DNA of 64,000 bases from Sporolactobacillus spathodeae (GTDB taxonomy: Bacteria; Bacillota; Bacilli; Bacillales; Sporolactobacillaceae): contig NZ_JAFBEV010000007.1 of the NCBI RefSeq assembly GCF_016908935.1, positions 1 through 64,000 on the forward strand. Reading direction: 5' to 3'. The translations under genes were made by a program, and so were the position numbers. The first letter of the stretch is position 1. Every line of letters begins with the position of its first letter. The notes below the pieces were generated by a model that saw nothing but the letters and a program-made list of their open reading frames with translations, was not told the origin of the DNA and ran no database searches. This document shows, piece by piece, positions 63,970 to 64,000 of this stretch.

Positions 63970-64000
63970 ATGATGATGGATCATTTACTGTTTATTGAAA
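63970..64000 (+). CDS. Start of an unidentified gene (cut by window end)
   Basis: ATG-ATG-ATG-GAT follows TCAGGAGGA, an excellent ribosome binding site; the first residues are MMMDHLLFIE. Too little is present to recognise the product. Confidence 0.6.
   Translation, partial: MMMDHLLFIE

Noticed and set aside
63746-63973. 75-codon plus-strand ORF ending at the window-edge gene
   Set aside because: It has no ribosome binding site, is in an AT-rich promoter region, and runs into the well-supported start at 63970.

Overview
The window is a gene-dense stretch of a low-to-moderate GC Firmicutes chromosome (order Bacillales). This is inferred from B. subtilis-like gene neighbourhoods (ywnA-ywnB, argCJBD-carAB-argF, yuzB, nupNOPQ), strong GGAGG ribosome binding sites with frequent GTG and TTG starts, sigma-A promoters, and T-box, SAM-I, purine and c-di-GMP-I RNA regulators. 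The NrdD/NrdG pair and fermentative genes suit a facultative anaerobe. A member of Sporolactobacillaceae is a reasonable guess, but the sequence alone does not prove it.

Layout. 1-9.1 kb: a KimA-type potassium importer with a structured leader, a DMT permease, a glycerophosphodiesterase, rpiA, the ywnA/ywnB pair, a YceI protein, and a Bcr/CflA exporter coupled to a small ParB-like protein. 9.1-21.8 kb: one minus-strand unit argC-J-B-D-carA-carB-argF-argG-argH behind a T-box leader with a candidate arginine specifier; together these genes make arginine from acetylglutamate and carbamoyl phosphate. 22-29 kb: uppP, a LOG-family phosphoribohydrolase, a six-SH3 cell-wall glucosaminidase behind a c-di-GMP-I riboswitch, a C39 peptidase and panE. 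29.8-35 kb: rnhA, the anaerobic ribonucleotide reductase nrdD/nrdG with three phased NrdR boxes, another DMT exporter and a Cof-type phosphatase. 35.4-41.3 kb: an arginine-catabolism-like cassette (deiminase-fold hydrolase, RocB-like M20 hydrolase, class III aminotransferase). Facing it is an amidohydrolase preceded by a guanine-type purine riboswitch whose geometry suggests an ON switch. 41.6-47.6 kb: yuzB, 6-phosphogluconolactonase, an M50-like membrane protein, a nitroreductase, Mn-dependent pyrophosphatase, and glycerol dehydrogenase with cre-like sites. 47.9-57.2 kb: psiE, SAM-riboswitch-controlled metNIQ, galE, an exopolyphosphatase/PPK2 pair, a small unannotated ORF and the ACT/UPF0210 pair. 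57.3-64 kb: tRNA-Gly(CCC), a histidine phosphatase, and nupQPO with nupN, the last separated from the others by a repeat cluster.

The most unusual feature is a dispersed intergenic repeat of roughly 170-190 bp. About eleven full, truncated or internally deleted copies lie in this window, all in the same orientation. Each starts with a small CTTGGC/GCCAAG hairpin followed by a T-run, and has a long imperfect palindrome in its core. Other notable points are the purine ON-switch before a deaminase-like gene, the three NrdR boxes at 31-32 bp spacing, the single T-box over nine arginine genes, and a proposed three-enzyme arginine breakdown route that avoids carbamoyl phosphate.
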